From assembly GCF_014647435.1 (NCBI RefSeq), contig NZ_BMPE01000005.1, positions 62,001 to 126,000 of the forward strand: a DNA stretch of 64,000 nt, read 5' to 3'. Under the pieces are notes generated by a model. That model had not been told where the DNA came from. It saw only the letters and a program-made list of their open reading frames with translations, and did no database searches. This document shows positions 50,428 through 59,595 of the stretch, one piece after another (the stretch's first letter is position 1; every line of letters begins with the position of its first letter). The position numbers and the translations under genes are program-made. This DNA is from Deinococcus radiotolerans (GTDB lineage Bacteria; Deinococcota; Deinococci; Deinococcales; Deinococcaceae).

Positions 50428-51422
50428 CCGGGGCGGCCCCCACCCCCGCGCGGCCCGTCACGCTGCGCCCCGCCACGGACGCCGACCTGGGCGCTCTGGC
50501 CGCGCTGCTGAGCGCCGTGAACCCCCGCCACCCCTGGACGGCCGAGACGCTGCGGCGGGAACTGGACGCCCTGCGCGGCCACCCGCTTGGCCTGCACACC
50601 GCGCAGTGGCTGGCCGAGGATGACGCCGGGACCCTGCTGGGCGCCACGTCGGTGTGGCAGTTCGGCGGGATGTACCACCCGGACCGCTACCACGCCGAGG
50701 TGTCCGTCCACCCGGACGCCCGCGGGCAGGGCGTCGGCACCCGGCTGGCCGCGTTCATGGACGCGCACCTGCGCGGGCGGGGCGCGCGTGAGGTCCTGGC
50801 CGGCGCGTACGAGGACGAACCGCACAGCCTCCGCTTTCTGGAACAGCGCGAGTTCCGCGAGGTCATGCGCTTTTTCGACAACGTGCTCACGGTGGCCGAC
50901 TTCAACCCGGACGCCTGGGCGCACCTCACGCTGCCCGGCGGCCTGCGCGCCGTGAGCGCCGCGGACCTGACGGCCGAACTCGGCGCGGACGCCGCCCGCC
51001 GCGCGTACTACGCCGGCTGGCTGGCCGCGCGCGAGGACGTGCCCCGCACCGGCGCGGCCACGCCCGTGTCCTACGAGGAGTTCCTGAAACGCCTCGACCG
51101 ACCCGAGGTGCTGCCCCACGCGACCCTGCTGGCCCTCACCCCGGCGGGCGAGGTGGTGGCCGTGTCGGAACTGTACCGCGACCAGCACGACCCGCAGCGG
51201 CTGAACACCGGCCTGACCGGCACGCACCGCGGGTGGCGCCGCCAGGGGCTGGCGCTGGCCCTGAAGGTTGCCGCGCTGCGCGCCGCGCGGGACCTGGGCG
51301 CCCGGGAAGTCTGGACGGGGAACGCCACCACCAACCAGCCCATGCTGGCCCTGAACGAGCGCTTGGGCTTCCGGCCGCGCGTCGCGTGGATCGAGATGAA
51401 ACGCGGCGACCTGGACGGGTGA
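50424..51422 (+). CDS. Double-GNAT acetyltransferase (second of the pair)
   Basis: 332 residues, also two GNAT repeats: AEVSVHPDARGQGVGTRLAAF and TGLTGTHRGWRRQGLALALKVAALRAARDLG. Closely parallel in layout to the preceding protein, so a tandem duplication. The GTG at 50424 overlaps the upstream stop by four bases. May form a heteromer with its neighbour or have diverged in substrate. Confidence 0.88.
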   Translation: MTGAAPTPARPVTLRPATDADLGALAALLSAVNPRHPWTAETLRRELDALRGHPLGLHTAQWLAEDDAGTLLGATSVWQFGGMYHPDRYHAEVSVHPDARGQGVGTRLAAFMDAHLRGRGAREVLAGAYEDEPHSLRFLEQREFREVMRFFDNVLTVADFNPDAWAHLTLPGGLRAVSAADLTAELGADAARRAYYAGWLAAREDVPRTGAATPVSYEEFLKRLDRPEVLPHATLLALTPAGEVVAVSELYRDQHDPQRLNTGLTGTHRGWRRQGLALALKVAALRAARDLGAREVWTGNATTNQPMLALNERLGFRPRVAWIEMKRGDLDG

Positions 51423-51578
51423 CGGGGGCTGGACCGGCCCCGAAGCAGGGGCTACGGCGGCCCTCCTGACCGGCCGAGACGCCTGAGGCGATGTGGTCGC
51501 GCGGGCTGTGGGGCAGTCGGCCGCTGCCTCACGGTCCCGCGCCGCGGCGCTGAACGCGGCTGGGCGCCCGCCACGACG

Positions 51579-51584
51579 TAAGCT
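51579..51584 (+). promoter_or_regulatory. Leaderless -10 element (TAAGCT)
   Basis: TAAGCT ends six bases before the GTG at 51591 and directly abuts the alternative GTG at 51585, favouring 51591 as the true start. Confidence 0.45.
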
Positions 51585-51590
51585 GTGAAC

Positions 51591-52268
51591 GTGCTGCTGA
51601 GTATCGACTGGGACGCCTTCTCCGGCACGCGGGAACTCGTGTTCGACGCGCCCATCTGGGGCACCCGCGACCGCGAACACGACCGGCTGGACGCCTGGCA
51701 CGACCGCGTTCAGCGGCGCGGCGGTCAGGACTGGAGCGCCCTGGACAGTGACTTCCCGCTGTACCCCGGCTGGGAGGCCCTGCGCGCCTACGCGGGCTCA
51801 GGCCCGGCGTTCGTGACGCTCAGTCACGCTGACGCGTGGGCGTGGCTGGAACGCCACCCCGGTCTGGACGTGCTGAACCTCGACTCGCACCACGACCTGG
51901 CCAGCCGCAGCGGCGACCCCACCCGGGTCCGGCCCGGCAACTGGGCGGGCCTGGGCCTGGCGCGCGGCCTGATCCGCACCGTCACGACCCTCTATCCGGA
52001 CTGGCACGCCACCCTGCCCGTCGCCGAGGGATTCGACCTGGACCGCACCTGGACCGAGGTCCGGCCCCTGCTGACCCCGGACCTGCACGGCCGCGTCCAC
52101 CTGAAGCGGCAGGCGCGGCCCGGCGACGGCCTGCCCGACCCGGCGCAGGTCACGTCCGTGCTGCTCGTGCAGTCCCCGGCCTGGACCAGTCCCGCGCACG
52201 ATCCGGCGTTCGGGGCGCTGGCACGCCACCTGACAGCGCAGCCCCTGGTGCCCCCATACCCCCGATAG
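51591..52268 (+). CDS. Arginase/deacetylase-fold-like hypothetical protein
   Basis: 225 residues. LLSIDWDAFSG at the N-terminus and LNLDSHHDLA in the middle have the Asp/His spacing of metal sites in arginase- or histone-deacetylase-like proteins (and UPF0489-type proteins). No catalytic assignment is safe. A leaderless GTG start is proposed. It ends about 120 bases before the degenerate NUDIX gene. Confidence 0.55.
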   Translation: MLLSIDWDAFSGTRELVFDAPIWGTRDREHDRLDAWHDRVQRRGGQDWSALDSDFPLYPGWEALRAYAGSGPAFVTLSHADAWAWLERHPGLDVLNLDSHHDLASRSGDPTRVRPGNWAGLGLARGLIRTVTTLYPDWHATLPVAEGFDLDRTWTEVRPLLTPDLHGRVHLKRQARPGDGLPDPAQVTSVLLVQSPAWTSPAHDPAFGALARHLTAQPLVPPYPR

Positions 52269-52388
52269 GGGAGGACCGCTGGTCGTTCGACGTGACATTC
52301 CTCCATGCTGTGCAGAGCCGTTCATCACGCCCAGTTCACCCCGGTCAGCCGGGAGTTCACCGCGCCCCACAGGAGTGTCTCCGACCCC

Positions 52389-52886
52389 ATGCCTGACTCG
52401 ACCCCACCCATGGCCTACCAGGTCGGCGCGTTCGCCCTGATCCAGCATCAGGGGGCCTACCTCATCACCCGCCCCCACCACCCGCTCCAGCCGGGCGCGC
52501 AGGGCCTGCCCGGCCTGATCCTGAACGCCGAATCCGGCCTGAACCCCGTGGCGCTTCAGCTGCGGCGCGTGATCCGCGAGCAGCTGAAACTGGTCGTCAG
52601 TGAGCTGCGCCTCGCCGGGTCCTACGTGGCGCGCGGCACCCCCCACGAGCCGCGTCACGCCCAGCTGCACCTGATCTTCGGAACGGACTACAGCGCCGGG
52701 ATTCTCGAACCCGATCCCGCGCAGGTCAGCGCCGCCGAATGGATTCCGGGCGCCGAACTGCTCGCACCCGGCGGCGCGCCCGACTGGCTCCAGAACGCCG
52801 TGCGCGAGTACGAGCTGGTCACGCCGCCCCCGGTGGCCGCGCCCGGGACGTCCCGTTCCCGGCTGGGCTTCATCCGCCGCCGCTGA
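52389..52886 (+). CDS. NUDIX-fold protein with degenerate Nudix box
   Basis: 165 residues. YQVGAFALIQHQGAYLITRPHH starts a NUDIX fold, but the box region reads GLILNAESGLNPVALQLRRVIREQLKL, with REQ in place of the REE metal-binding core, so hydrolase activity is doubtful. The C-terminus is basic (RSRLGFIRRR). The ATG at 52389 follows AGGAG after 13 bases, a loose spacing; an upstream ATG at 52305 is less likely because the sequence between has no domain character. Confidence 0.65.
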   Translation: MPDSTPPMAYQVGAFALIQHQGAYLITRPHHPLQPGAQGLPGLILNAESGLNPVALQLRRVIREQLKLVVSELRLAGSYVARGTPHEPRHAQLHLIFGTDYSAGILEPDPAQVSAAEWIPGAELLAPGGAPDWLQNAVREYELVTPPPVAAPGTSRSRLGFIRRR

Positions 52887-52965
52887 CCGGACCCCCGATC
52901 AGGCGCGTACGGCCCTGAGGACGGCGGGGGAGACCGCCTCCGGGCCGCTCAGGGACGGGCTCGGA

Positions 52966-55413
52966 TCACGCCGTGGGGTTCGCGTCCACCCCGGCGTCCG
53001 CGCCGTCTTCACCGGGTTCGAGGGTCAGGGTGACGGTCTGCCAGTGGGCCGGGAGGGTCAGGCGCAGCACGCCACTCTCGGTGGCGAAGCTGGCGGCCCC
53101 CTGCACCTCACGCACGGGGCCCAGGCCCAGGACGTGCAGGGTTTCCCGCTGCTCGAACGTGCCCGCACTGCCGTCCGCCTCGCGGCGGATGGTGAGGCGC
53201 TCGCCCTGCCGCTCGCCCACCAGGCGGGTCAGGCGCCCGCCCGCATGGCCGTCCCCGGTGTCCTCGTACAGCTGGCCCACGAAGCCGTCCGGGGCCGCGT
53301 GAATCAGCCACGTCAGGCGCGCCCAGCAGGCCGAGGTCGTGTGTGGGGCGGCCTCGGTGACGGGCAGGGCCGTCCCGGCGCGCAGGTACAGCGGCAGGGT
53401 GTCCAGCGGGGCGTCCGCCACGACGTGCTGCCCGCCCGCGTGCACCGGCCCGAACTGCGACAGGTTGAACACTGCCGCCCAGCGTCCCGCCGGGAGGTAC
53501 ACCAGGCGCCGCCGGTGCCCGGCCCGCAGGACGGGTGCGACCAGCAGGCCCTCGCCGAGCAGGTACTGCGTGTCCTCGCGCGCGGCGTCCTCGTCGGCGG
53601 GCCAGTGCAGCGCCAGGGGCCGCAGGACCGGCAGGGCCGTGCGGGTCGCGGCGTGCGCCAGCGTGTATAGGTGCGGCAGCAGCCGGTAGCGCAGCTCCAG
53701 CGCGGCGCGGATCACGTCCGTGACGGCCTCCCCGAAGCGCCAGGGTTCCTGATCGGCGGTGCCCAGCGCCGCGTGGTTGCGCAGGAACGCGTACCCGACG
53801 GCCGCCTGGTACCAGCGGGCCAGCAGTTCCCCGGTGGTGTCCCCGGCGAAGCCGCCCACGTCCGCCGCCGCGAACGGAATGCCGCTCAGGCCCAGGCCCT
53901 GAATCATGGGAAGGCTCAGCGCCAGGTGCGACCACGTGGCGGTGTTGTCCCCGGTCCACACGGTCGCGTGCCGCTGAATGCCGGCGTACCCGGCGCGGGT
54001 CAGGACCCACGGGCGGATGTTCGGGCTGAACTTCGCGTAGCCCAGGCGGCTGGCCTCGCTCATGCCGTTCGCGTACGCGTTGTGGACTTCCAGGTGCGTG
54101 CGCGTGCCGTGCCGCGCGTCGTACGGCAGGGTCTTGCCCTCGGTCTCGCGCGGCTGGCGCAGGCTGAAGCACGCGGGCTCGTTCATGTCGTTCCACTGCC
54201 CCTGAATCCCGGCGTCCGCGAAGAATTTATGCCGCCCGGCCCACCACGTGACCACCTCGGGCCGCGTGAAGTCCGGGAAGACCGCCGGGTCCGGCCAGAC
54301 CTCCCCGACCAGCACGTCCCCGCGCGCCGTGCGCACGAGGTGATCACCGCGCGCCGCTTCCTCGTACACGTCGTAGCCCGCTTCGACCTTCACGCCGGGA
54401 TCCACGATGGGCACGAGCTTCACGCCCTGCGCACCCGCCTCCTTCACGAACGCGCTCAGGTCCGGGAAGTTCGCGCAGCTCACCGTCCAGACCTTGTACG
54501 CGTCCATGTGGTCGATATCCACGTACACGCTGTCCAGCGGCAGATTCCGGTCCCGGTAGCCCTGGATCACGGCGCGCAGATCGTCCGCCGTGCGGTAGCC
54601 CCAGCGGCTCTGCGCGGCGCCCAGCGCCCACAGCGGCGGCATGGGCGCGTACCCGGTCAGGTCCGCGTAGCGGCGCAGCACGTCCGCCGGGCGCGGCCCC
54701 GCCAGGACGTACACGTCCAGCTCCGGCCCCGAGGACGCCCAGCGCACCTCATTCGGGTGGGCGCGCGCCACGTCCACCTCCATCCGCCACGGTTCGTCCA
54801 CGAACACCCCGTGCGCCTGGCCGCTTTGCACGACCGTCGTGAACGGCACGGACACGTACAGCGGGTCCGTCTCGGTGTGGTGCGGGAAGCAGTCGGTGTT
54901 CCAGAACGTCAGGTGCATGCCGCGCTTGTCCAGCGGCCCCACCCGCTCCCCGAAGCCCAGGTACATCGCGCCGTCCGGAGCGTCCAGGTTCAGGCGGGTG
55001 CGGCGCAGGTTGAACCGCTCCGCGTCCAGCGCGGGGCGCTGCGTAGGCGCCTCACCCGACCAGCTGTGCGCCTGGATGAGCACGCGCTGCGATTCGCCGC
55101 TGCCGGTCAGGACCCGCCACGCGCCCGTCACGCGGTCCAGCCGCAGCGACAGCCCGTCCCCGACGATCAGCACCTCGCTGCCCTCCTCCGTGGCGGTCAG
55201 GGGCGCGCCCATGGGTAGGTCCGGGCGCAGCGCGAAACTCCGCTTGGCGCTCAGGCGCGGGAAGCCCAGCGTGTTCGCGCGCGCTTCCGGGAAGAGGCGC
55301 GCCCGCAGCACCCCAGGGAGTGGCGCCGACACCACCAGCACGTCCGCGTCACCCCATACGCGCACTTCCGGTCCCTGATCACCCGACGCCACCTCAAACG
55401 AAGAGAACCTCAT
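52966..55413 (-). CDS. GH31 alpha-glucosidase
   Basis: 815 residues. The nucleophile Asp is in GQWNDMNEPA, the acid/base Asp in WTGDNTATW; GYAPMPPLWALGAAQSRWGY and DSVYVDIDHMD are typical GH31 barrel segments. An N-terminal beta-sandwich and two C-terminal beta domains complete the fold. No signal peptide, so intracellular breakdown of alpha-linked oligosaccharides. The ATG at 55413 has TACGCT ten bases upstream on its strand, close to leaderless. Confidence 0.94.
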   Translation of the reverse strand: MRFSSFEVASGDQGPEVRVWGDADVLVVSAPLPGVLRARLFPEARANTLGFPRLSAKRSFALRPDLPMGAPLTATEEGSEVLIVGDGLSLRLDRVTGAWRVLTGSGESQRVLIQAHSWSGEAPTQRPALDAERFNLRRTRLNLDAPDGAMYLGFGERVGPLDKRGMHLTFWNTDCFPHHTETDPLYVSVPFTTVVQSGQAHGVFVDEPWRMEVDVARAHPNEVRWASSGPELDVYVLAGPRPADVLRRYADLTGYAPMPPLWALGAAQSRWGYRTADDLRAVIQGYRDRNLPLDSVYVDIDHMDAYKVWTVSCANFPDLSAFVKEAGAQGVKLVPIVDPGVKVEAGYDVYEEAARGDHLVRTARGDVLVGEVWPDPAVFPDFTRPEVVTWWAGRHKFFADAGIQGQWNDMNEPACFSLRQPRETEGKTLPYDARHGTRTHLEVHNAYANGMSEASRLGYAKFSPNIRPWVLTRAGYAGIQRHATVWTGDNTATWSHLALSLPMIQGLGLSGIPFAAADVGGFAGDTTGELLARWYQAAVGYAFLRNHAALGTADQEPWRFGEAVTDVIRAALELRYRLLPHLYTLAHAATRTALPVLRPLALHWPADEDAAREDTQYLLGEGLLVAPVLRAGHRRRLVYLPAGRWAAVFNLSQFGPVHAGGQHVVADAPLDTLPLYLRAGTALPVTEAAPHTTSACWARLTWLIHAAPDGFVGQLYEDTGDGHAGGRLTRLVGERQGERLTIRREADGSAGTFEQRETLHVLGLGPVREVQGAASFATESGVLRLTLPAHWQTVTLTLEPGEDGADAGVDANPTA

Positions 55414-55475
55414 GATGCCGCCCAGCGTAACGCGCACGCCCGCGTCACCCCGCGCGGGGGATAGATGGCCCGGCC

Positions 55476-56228
55476 CTAGCCGACGCCCAGGAACTCGACC
55501 TGCACGCCGCTCTCGTCCGCCGCGCGCCGGGCGAGGTGCAGCTGCGCCTGCGCGCCGGGCCGCAGGGCGCGCTCCGGGCGCTGCCACAGCGCCTGCGCAA
55601 CCCGGCTGGCCCGGCGCACCAGCAGCACCTCGCCCGGCCGGGCCAGCCCCACGGCGGCCAGCAGCGCCTGCGCGCTGGGCGGCACGTCGGAACTCAGGTC
55701 CAGCGGGACGTGCGCGGTCACGCGCTCACCGGGGCGGCGCAGGCTGACGCGCGCCTCGGGCTGCGCGGGCCGCTGCTCGATCAGCACGTCCGACCGCACG
55801 TCCAGCAGGCCGCCCGCGCCGCCGCCGCGCCGGGCGTCATTCGCCAGGTCATGCGCGCTCTGCATGTGCCGCCGCGTGCGGGGCGCGTACACGACGCGCA
55901 GGGTCACGCCGCGCGCCAGCGCCTCGGCCTGCACCTCGCGGGCGTCCTCGTCCAGCAGGGCGGGCCCGCGCCCACGCCCGACCGACGCGATCACCGCTTG
56001 ATTGTCCGTGTGCACGGTCAGGGGCTCCCCGGGGGGTGCGGCGCGCACGGCCTCCAGCACGGCGCGCACCTCGGCGGCATTGTTGTCCGGCGCGAGCAGC
56101 TGACCCTGAAACCGGGCGGGCAGCGCGCCCGGGCGTAGCAGCACCAGGCCCCAGCCGCCCAGGCCGCGCCAGTGCCCCTCGGGGCTGGATTGTTCCTGCC
56201 AGCTGGCATCCACGAACGCCTGATTCAC
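55476..56228 (-). CDS. RNase H-fold protein with extra C-terminal domain
   Basis: 250 residues. The first ~130 residues read as RNase HI: FVDASWQ (first Asp), NNAAEVRAVLEAVRAAP (Glu), LTVHTDNQAVIASV (second Asp) and HDLANDAR (last His/Asp). The remaining ~115 residues (RVTAHVPLDLSSDVPPSAQALLAAVGLARPG then LLVRRASRVAQALWQRPE) are not recognised. It could cut RNA in RNA-DNA hybrids, but the added domain is unlike the usual hybrid-binding domain, which is also normally N-terminal. Confidence 0.72.
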   Translation of the reverse strand: MNQAFVDASWQEQSSPEGHWRGLGGWGLVLLRPGALPARFQGQLLAPDNNAAEVRAVLEAVRAAPPGEPLTVHTDNQAVIASVGRGRGPALLDEDAREVQAEALARGVTLRVVYAPRTRRHMQSAHDLANDARRGGGAGGLLDVRSDVLIEQRPAQPEARVSLRRPGERVTAHVPLDLSSDVPPSAQALLAAVGLARPGEVLLVRRASRVAQALWQRPERALRPGAQAQLHLARRAADESGVQVEFLGVG

Positions 56229-56412
56229 ACGGGGATCCTCCGGTCAGGGAAAGAGAGGAGAGGTGAGGTGAGGGGCGCAGCCTGACCTGCATTGTGGCCG
56301 CTGCAGGCCGCGCCGGTCGTTGAGGATTCCCTCAGCATGCCCTGGTCCGCAGCATGCCGCGCGCCCCACTGCGGGCGGATCAGCCACCCGGCCTACGCCG
56401 CCAGCCGGGTGG

Positions 56413-56616
56413 TCAGTCGAGGGTGGTGTCCAGCGCGTGCGCCAGCACCTGCCGCGCCAGCCGGTGCAGACTGCGCGGATCGAACTCCCCGGCCTCCAGG
56501 CGGCGCAGCAGCTCGGGCTGCACGCGCGCGTCCCGCGCCAGCTGCACCAGCGGAATGCCCAGCAGGCGCCGCCGCCGGCCCAGTCTCACGCCTCCGGGAA
56601 AGGTCACGGTGTCCAT
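56413..56616 (-). CDS. Mini XRE-type helix-turn-helix protein
   Basis: 67 residues. VRLGRRRRLLGIPLVQLARDARVQPELLRRLEAGEFD matches the XRE/Cro helix-turn-helix layout, with almost nothing besides. It is divergent from pyrE with 47 bases between the starts, so it could regulate pyrE or itself; no palindrome was identified there. No good ribosome site is seen, which would suit leaderless translation. Confidence 0.55.
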   Translation of the reverse strand: MDTVTFPGGVRLGRRRRLLGIPLVQLARDARVQPELLRRLEAGEFDPRSLHRLARQVLAHALDTTLD

Positions 56617-56651
56617 GCACCATGATGCCCTGAGTGGGCGGGCCGGAATGG

Positions 56652-56657
56652 GATACT
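56652..56657 (+). promoter_or_regulatory. Leaderless -10 element (GATACT)
   Basis: GATACT ends six bases before ATG 56664 of pyrE. Confidence 0.45.
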
Positions 56658-56663
56658 GACACC

Positions 56664-57251
56664 ATGACCCACGCCGCTGACCCCGCCGGACTCGACATTC
56701 TCGACCTGTACCGCCAGGCCGGCGCGTACCACGAGGGGCACTTCCTGCTCGCCTCGGGCCGCCACAGCCCCAAATTCCTGCAGAGCACCACCGTCCTCCA
56801 GTACCCGCAGTACACCGAGCAGATCGGCCGCGCCCTGGCCGCGAAACTCCGCGAGGCGGGCATCGACGCGCAGCTGGTGATCGGCCCGGCCATGGGTGGC
56901 GTGGTGCTCGCGTACGAAACGGCCCGTCACTACGGCACCCGCGCCATCTTCGCCGAGAAGGACGGGATGGGCGGCATGAAGATCCGCGAGGCCTTCACCC
57001 TGACCCCCGGCGAGACCTTCGTGGCCGTCGAGGATGTCCTCACCACCGGCGGGAGCGTCCTGAAGGCCGTGCGCGCCGCCGAGGCCGCCGGAGGCCGCTG
57101 CGTGGGCATCGCGTGCATCGTGGACCGCCGCGCCCAGGGGGGCGACCTGGGCGGTTACCCGCTGGCGGCCCTGACCCGCCTGGTGTTCGACACCTACGCG
57201 CCGGACGAGGTGCCCGAATGGCTCGCGGCGCTGCCCCTCCAGGAGATCTGA
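56664..57251 (+). CDS. pyrE: Orotate phosphoribosyltransferase
   Basis: 195 residues. Converts orotate and PRPP to OMP in pyrimidine synthesis. YHEGHFLLASGRHSPKFLQ at the N-terminus, VIGPAMGGVVLAYETAR in the core and the PRPP-binding VAVEDVLTTGGSVLKAV are diagnostic. The frame opens ten codons earlier, but the -10 element sets 56664. No other pyr genes are adjacent. Confidence 0.95.
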   Translation: MTHAADPAGLDILDLYRQAGAYHEGHFLLASGRHSPKFLQSTTVLQYPQYTEQIGRALAAKLREAGIDAQLVIGPAMGGVVLAYETARHYGTRAIFAEKDGMGGMKIREAFTLTPGETFVAVEDVLTTGGSVLKAVRAAEAAGGRCVGIACIVDRRAQGGDLGGYPLAALTRLVFDTYAPDEVPEWLAALPLQEI

Positions 57252-57303
57252 CAGACGCGCGGATCCCGCCCCCTGATCCAGCTTGGCCACTCCCCGCAGT
57301 CTG

Positions 57304-59553
57304 TCAGAGGCTGAACGCCTGCGTGGGAGGCGCGGTCCGCTGCGCCTCAATCAGGGTCAGGAAGATGTCCACGACGCGCGGATCGAACTGCGCGCCCCGC
57401 TGCGCGCGGATCTCCGCGACCGCCTCCGCGTGCGTCCACGCGGCCTTGTACGGTCGCGGGTGGGTCAGGGCGTCGTACACGTCACACACCGCGAAGATCC
57501 GCGCGGCCAGCGGAATCTGCTCGCCCCGCAGGCCGTCCGGGTAGCCACGCCCGTTCCAGTGCTCGTGGTGGTGCCGGATGACGTCCAGCGTGGCCGGCAG
57601 CAGGCCCTGTAAGCGCTGCGCGATCTCGAAGCCACGCGCGGCGTGCGCCTGCATGACCACCCACTCCGACGCGTCCAGCGGACCGGGCTTGAGCAGGATC
57701 GCGTCCGGAATGGCCAGCTTCCCGATGTCATGCAGCGAAGCGCCCTGCTCCAGCGCGTGCAGTTCCGTCTCGTCCAGGTCCAGGCGGCGGCCCAGCGTCC
57801 CGGCAAGTGCCACCACGCGCGCCGTGTGCCCCGCCGTTTCCAGGTCCCGTTCCTCCAGCGCGGCGCCCAGGGCGAGTAGGCCGCCCTGCACCGCCCGGCG
57901 CAGGTGCTCCAGCGCCGCCTGCTGCTCGAACGTGTGCCCCAGCCGCGAGGCGAGCGCCTCGGTCAGCCGCCGCGCCTGCGGGGTGATGACCCGCCACGTG
58001 TCGAAGTGCAGCAGGCTGATCACGCCCATCAGCCGCCCACCGTACCGGACGGGCACCATGAGGACGCTCTTCAGGCCCGCGTCCAGCCAGATGGGCAGCA
58101 CGTGCGACTCGGCGGGGTAATCGTTGCTCCAGCGCGGCTCACTGTGGGCCAGCACCTCGGCCGTCAGGCCCCGGGGCCCGGAGAACGAGCGGCCCAGCAT
58201 GGTGGTCACCATGGATGGAAAGTCGCCGTCTAGGCGGGCCAGCACGAACGTCTCCTCCTGCCGCTCCAGGTAGCAGCTGCCCTGAAAGCCCAGCACGGCG
58301 CGCGCCAGCGCCAGACCTTCAGTCAGGACTTCCTGCGGCGTGGCCAGCTGCTCCAGGCGGCTGGTAAATTCCTCCACGCTGGCGCCCAGGCGGGTGTCGC
58401 GGCCCATCTGGGCGCGCTGCTGCTCCTTGTGCTCGTACATGGCGGCGTCCGCCAGGGCCAGCACGCGTTCCAGGGACGTGACGGCCGTGACGGGCGCCAC
58501 GCCCACCGCAAAGGGAGGGAGCGTCTCGCCTTCCAGGTGCAGCCTCGCGGACACGGCGTCCAGCAGGGCCCGCGTCTGTTGGGTGCTGAAGCCCGGCAGG
58601 AGGAGAGCGAACTCGTCCCCGCCCAGCCGCGCGGCCAGCCCGGTTGGCTGGGCCGCGTCCTGCAGGGCGTGCGCCACACGCGTCAGGTACTCGTCCCCGG
58701 CGCCATGCCCGCCCAGGTCATTGATGGCCTTCAGGCGGTTGAGGTCGATGACCGCCACGCTCAGCGGCCCGGCCGCCTGCGCCAGCGTGAAGCGCCGCTG
58801 GAGGCCCTGCCGGTTCCACAGGCCTGTCAGGGAGTCCCGTTCCTCGCGGTCCCGCTGGCGCTGCGCCTCGTCCTGCCAGTCGCGGGCCTGCTGCAGGCTG
58901 CGGTGCAGGTGGCTGAACAGCAGCGTGATGGTCAGCAGGGCGCCCAGGGCGCTCAGGCAGGTCAGCAGCAGAATCAGGCGCAGGCCGGTGCCCATGGTGT
59001 CGGTCTCGCCGCTGCGCACGGCGCGCACCTGCCCGCGCAGGGCCGCAAAACTCGGGTCCACCTGCGTCCGGGCGAAGTGCGCGGCCTCCTGACGCTGCCC
59101 GCTGCCGATCAGCGTCAGGAGGTGCGCGGCCCTCTGCGCGTAGCCGGACACGGGCGCGCTGAGCCCCTGTTGCGGCGCGCCGGGCCGCAGCCGTCCCAGG
59201 AGTAGATCCGCGCGGCCCTGCTGTTCCAGCTGCGCGGCGTGCTGCCGCAGCTCCTGAAGGCTGCTTTGCGCTTCGGCCCGAAGCGCGTCGTCGAGCGTGC
59301 CGCGCTGCCGCGCCTGCCACGCCAGGGCGTTCAGGGCGAACGCGGCGGTGCGGGTGTCCGCGAGGGTCACGAGGGCCTGCTGGTGGCGGGCGACATCCTG
59401 AATGAGGACCGTGTTCAGCGCGGCGGACGTCAGCGTCAACGTGAGCAGCGCGTACAGCCACGCGGGCGCGCCCAGCAGGCTCGCGCGCAGGGCTGCCCGC
59501 CAGGGCACGGGGCGGTCGGGCCCGTGCAGGTTACGCGACATGCTGCCCATCAT
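57304..59553 (-). CDS. Membrane GGDEF-GAF-HD-GYP c-di-GMP protein
   Basis: About 749 residues: first membrane helix near 25-50, a helical extracytoplasmic sensor of about 140 residues, second helix near 190-210, GGDEF domain with intact LGGDEF (about 312), a GAF-like domain (LMVPVRYGGRLMGVISLLHF), and a C-terminal HD-GYP phosphodiesterase with HDIGKLAIPDAIL (about 608) and HHHEHWNGRGYPDG (about 660). Both synthase and hydrolase halves look intact. Start uncertain: ATG 59553/59550, ATG 59541 or GTG 59583. It begins shortly after the RluA-family stop on the same strand. Confidence 0.9.
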   Translation of the reverse strand: MMGSMSRNLHGPDRPVPWRAALRASLLGAPAWLYALLTLTLTSAALNTVLIQDVARHQQALVTLADTRTAAFALNALAWQARQRGTLDDALRAEAQSSLQELRQHAAQLEQQGRADLLLGRLRPGAPQQGLSAPVSGYAQRAAHLLTLIGSGQRQEAAHFARTQVDPSFAALRGQVRAVRSGETDTMGTGLRLILLLTCLSALGALLTITLLFSHLHRSLQQARDWQDEAQRQRDREERDSLTGLWNRQGLQRRFTLAQAAGPLSVAVIDLNRLKAINDLGGHGAGDEYLTRVAHALQDAAQPTGLAARLGGDEFALLLPGFSTQQTRALLDAVSARLHLEGETLPPFAVGVAPVTAVTSLERVLALADAAMYEHKEQQRAQMGRDTRLGASVEEFTSRLEQLATPQEVLTEGLALARAVLGFQGSCYLERQEETFVLARLDGDFPSMVTTMLGRSFSGPRGLTAEVLAHSEPRWSNDYPAESHVLPIWLDAGLKSVLMVPVRYGGRLMGVISLLHFDTWRVITPQARRLTEALASRLGHTFEQQAALEHLRRAVQGGLLALGAALEERDLETAGHTARVVALAGTLGRRLDLDETELHALEQGASLHDIGKLAIPDAILLKPGPLDASEWVVMQAHAARGFEIAQRLQGLLPATLDVIRHHHEHWNGRGYPDGLRGEQIPLAARIFAVCDVYDALTHPRPYKAAWTHAEAVAEIRAQRGAQFDPRVVDIFLTLIEAQRTAPPTQAFSL

Positions 59554-59595
59554 GACCCGCCAGGACTGTCCCCGCTCTGACACGTCCGTGCAGCG

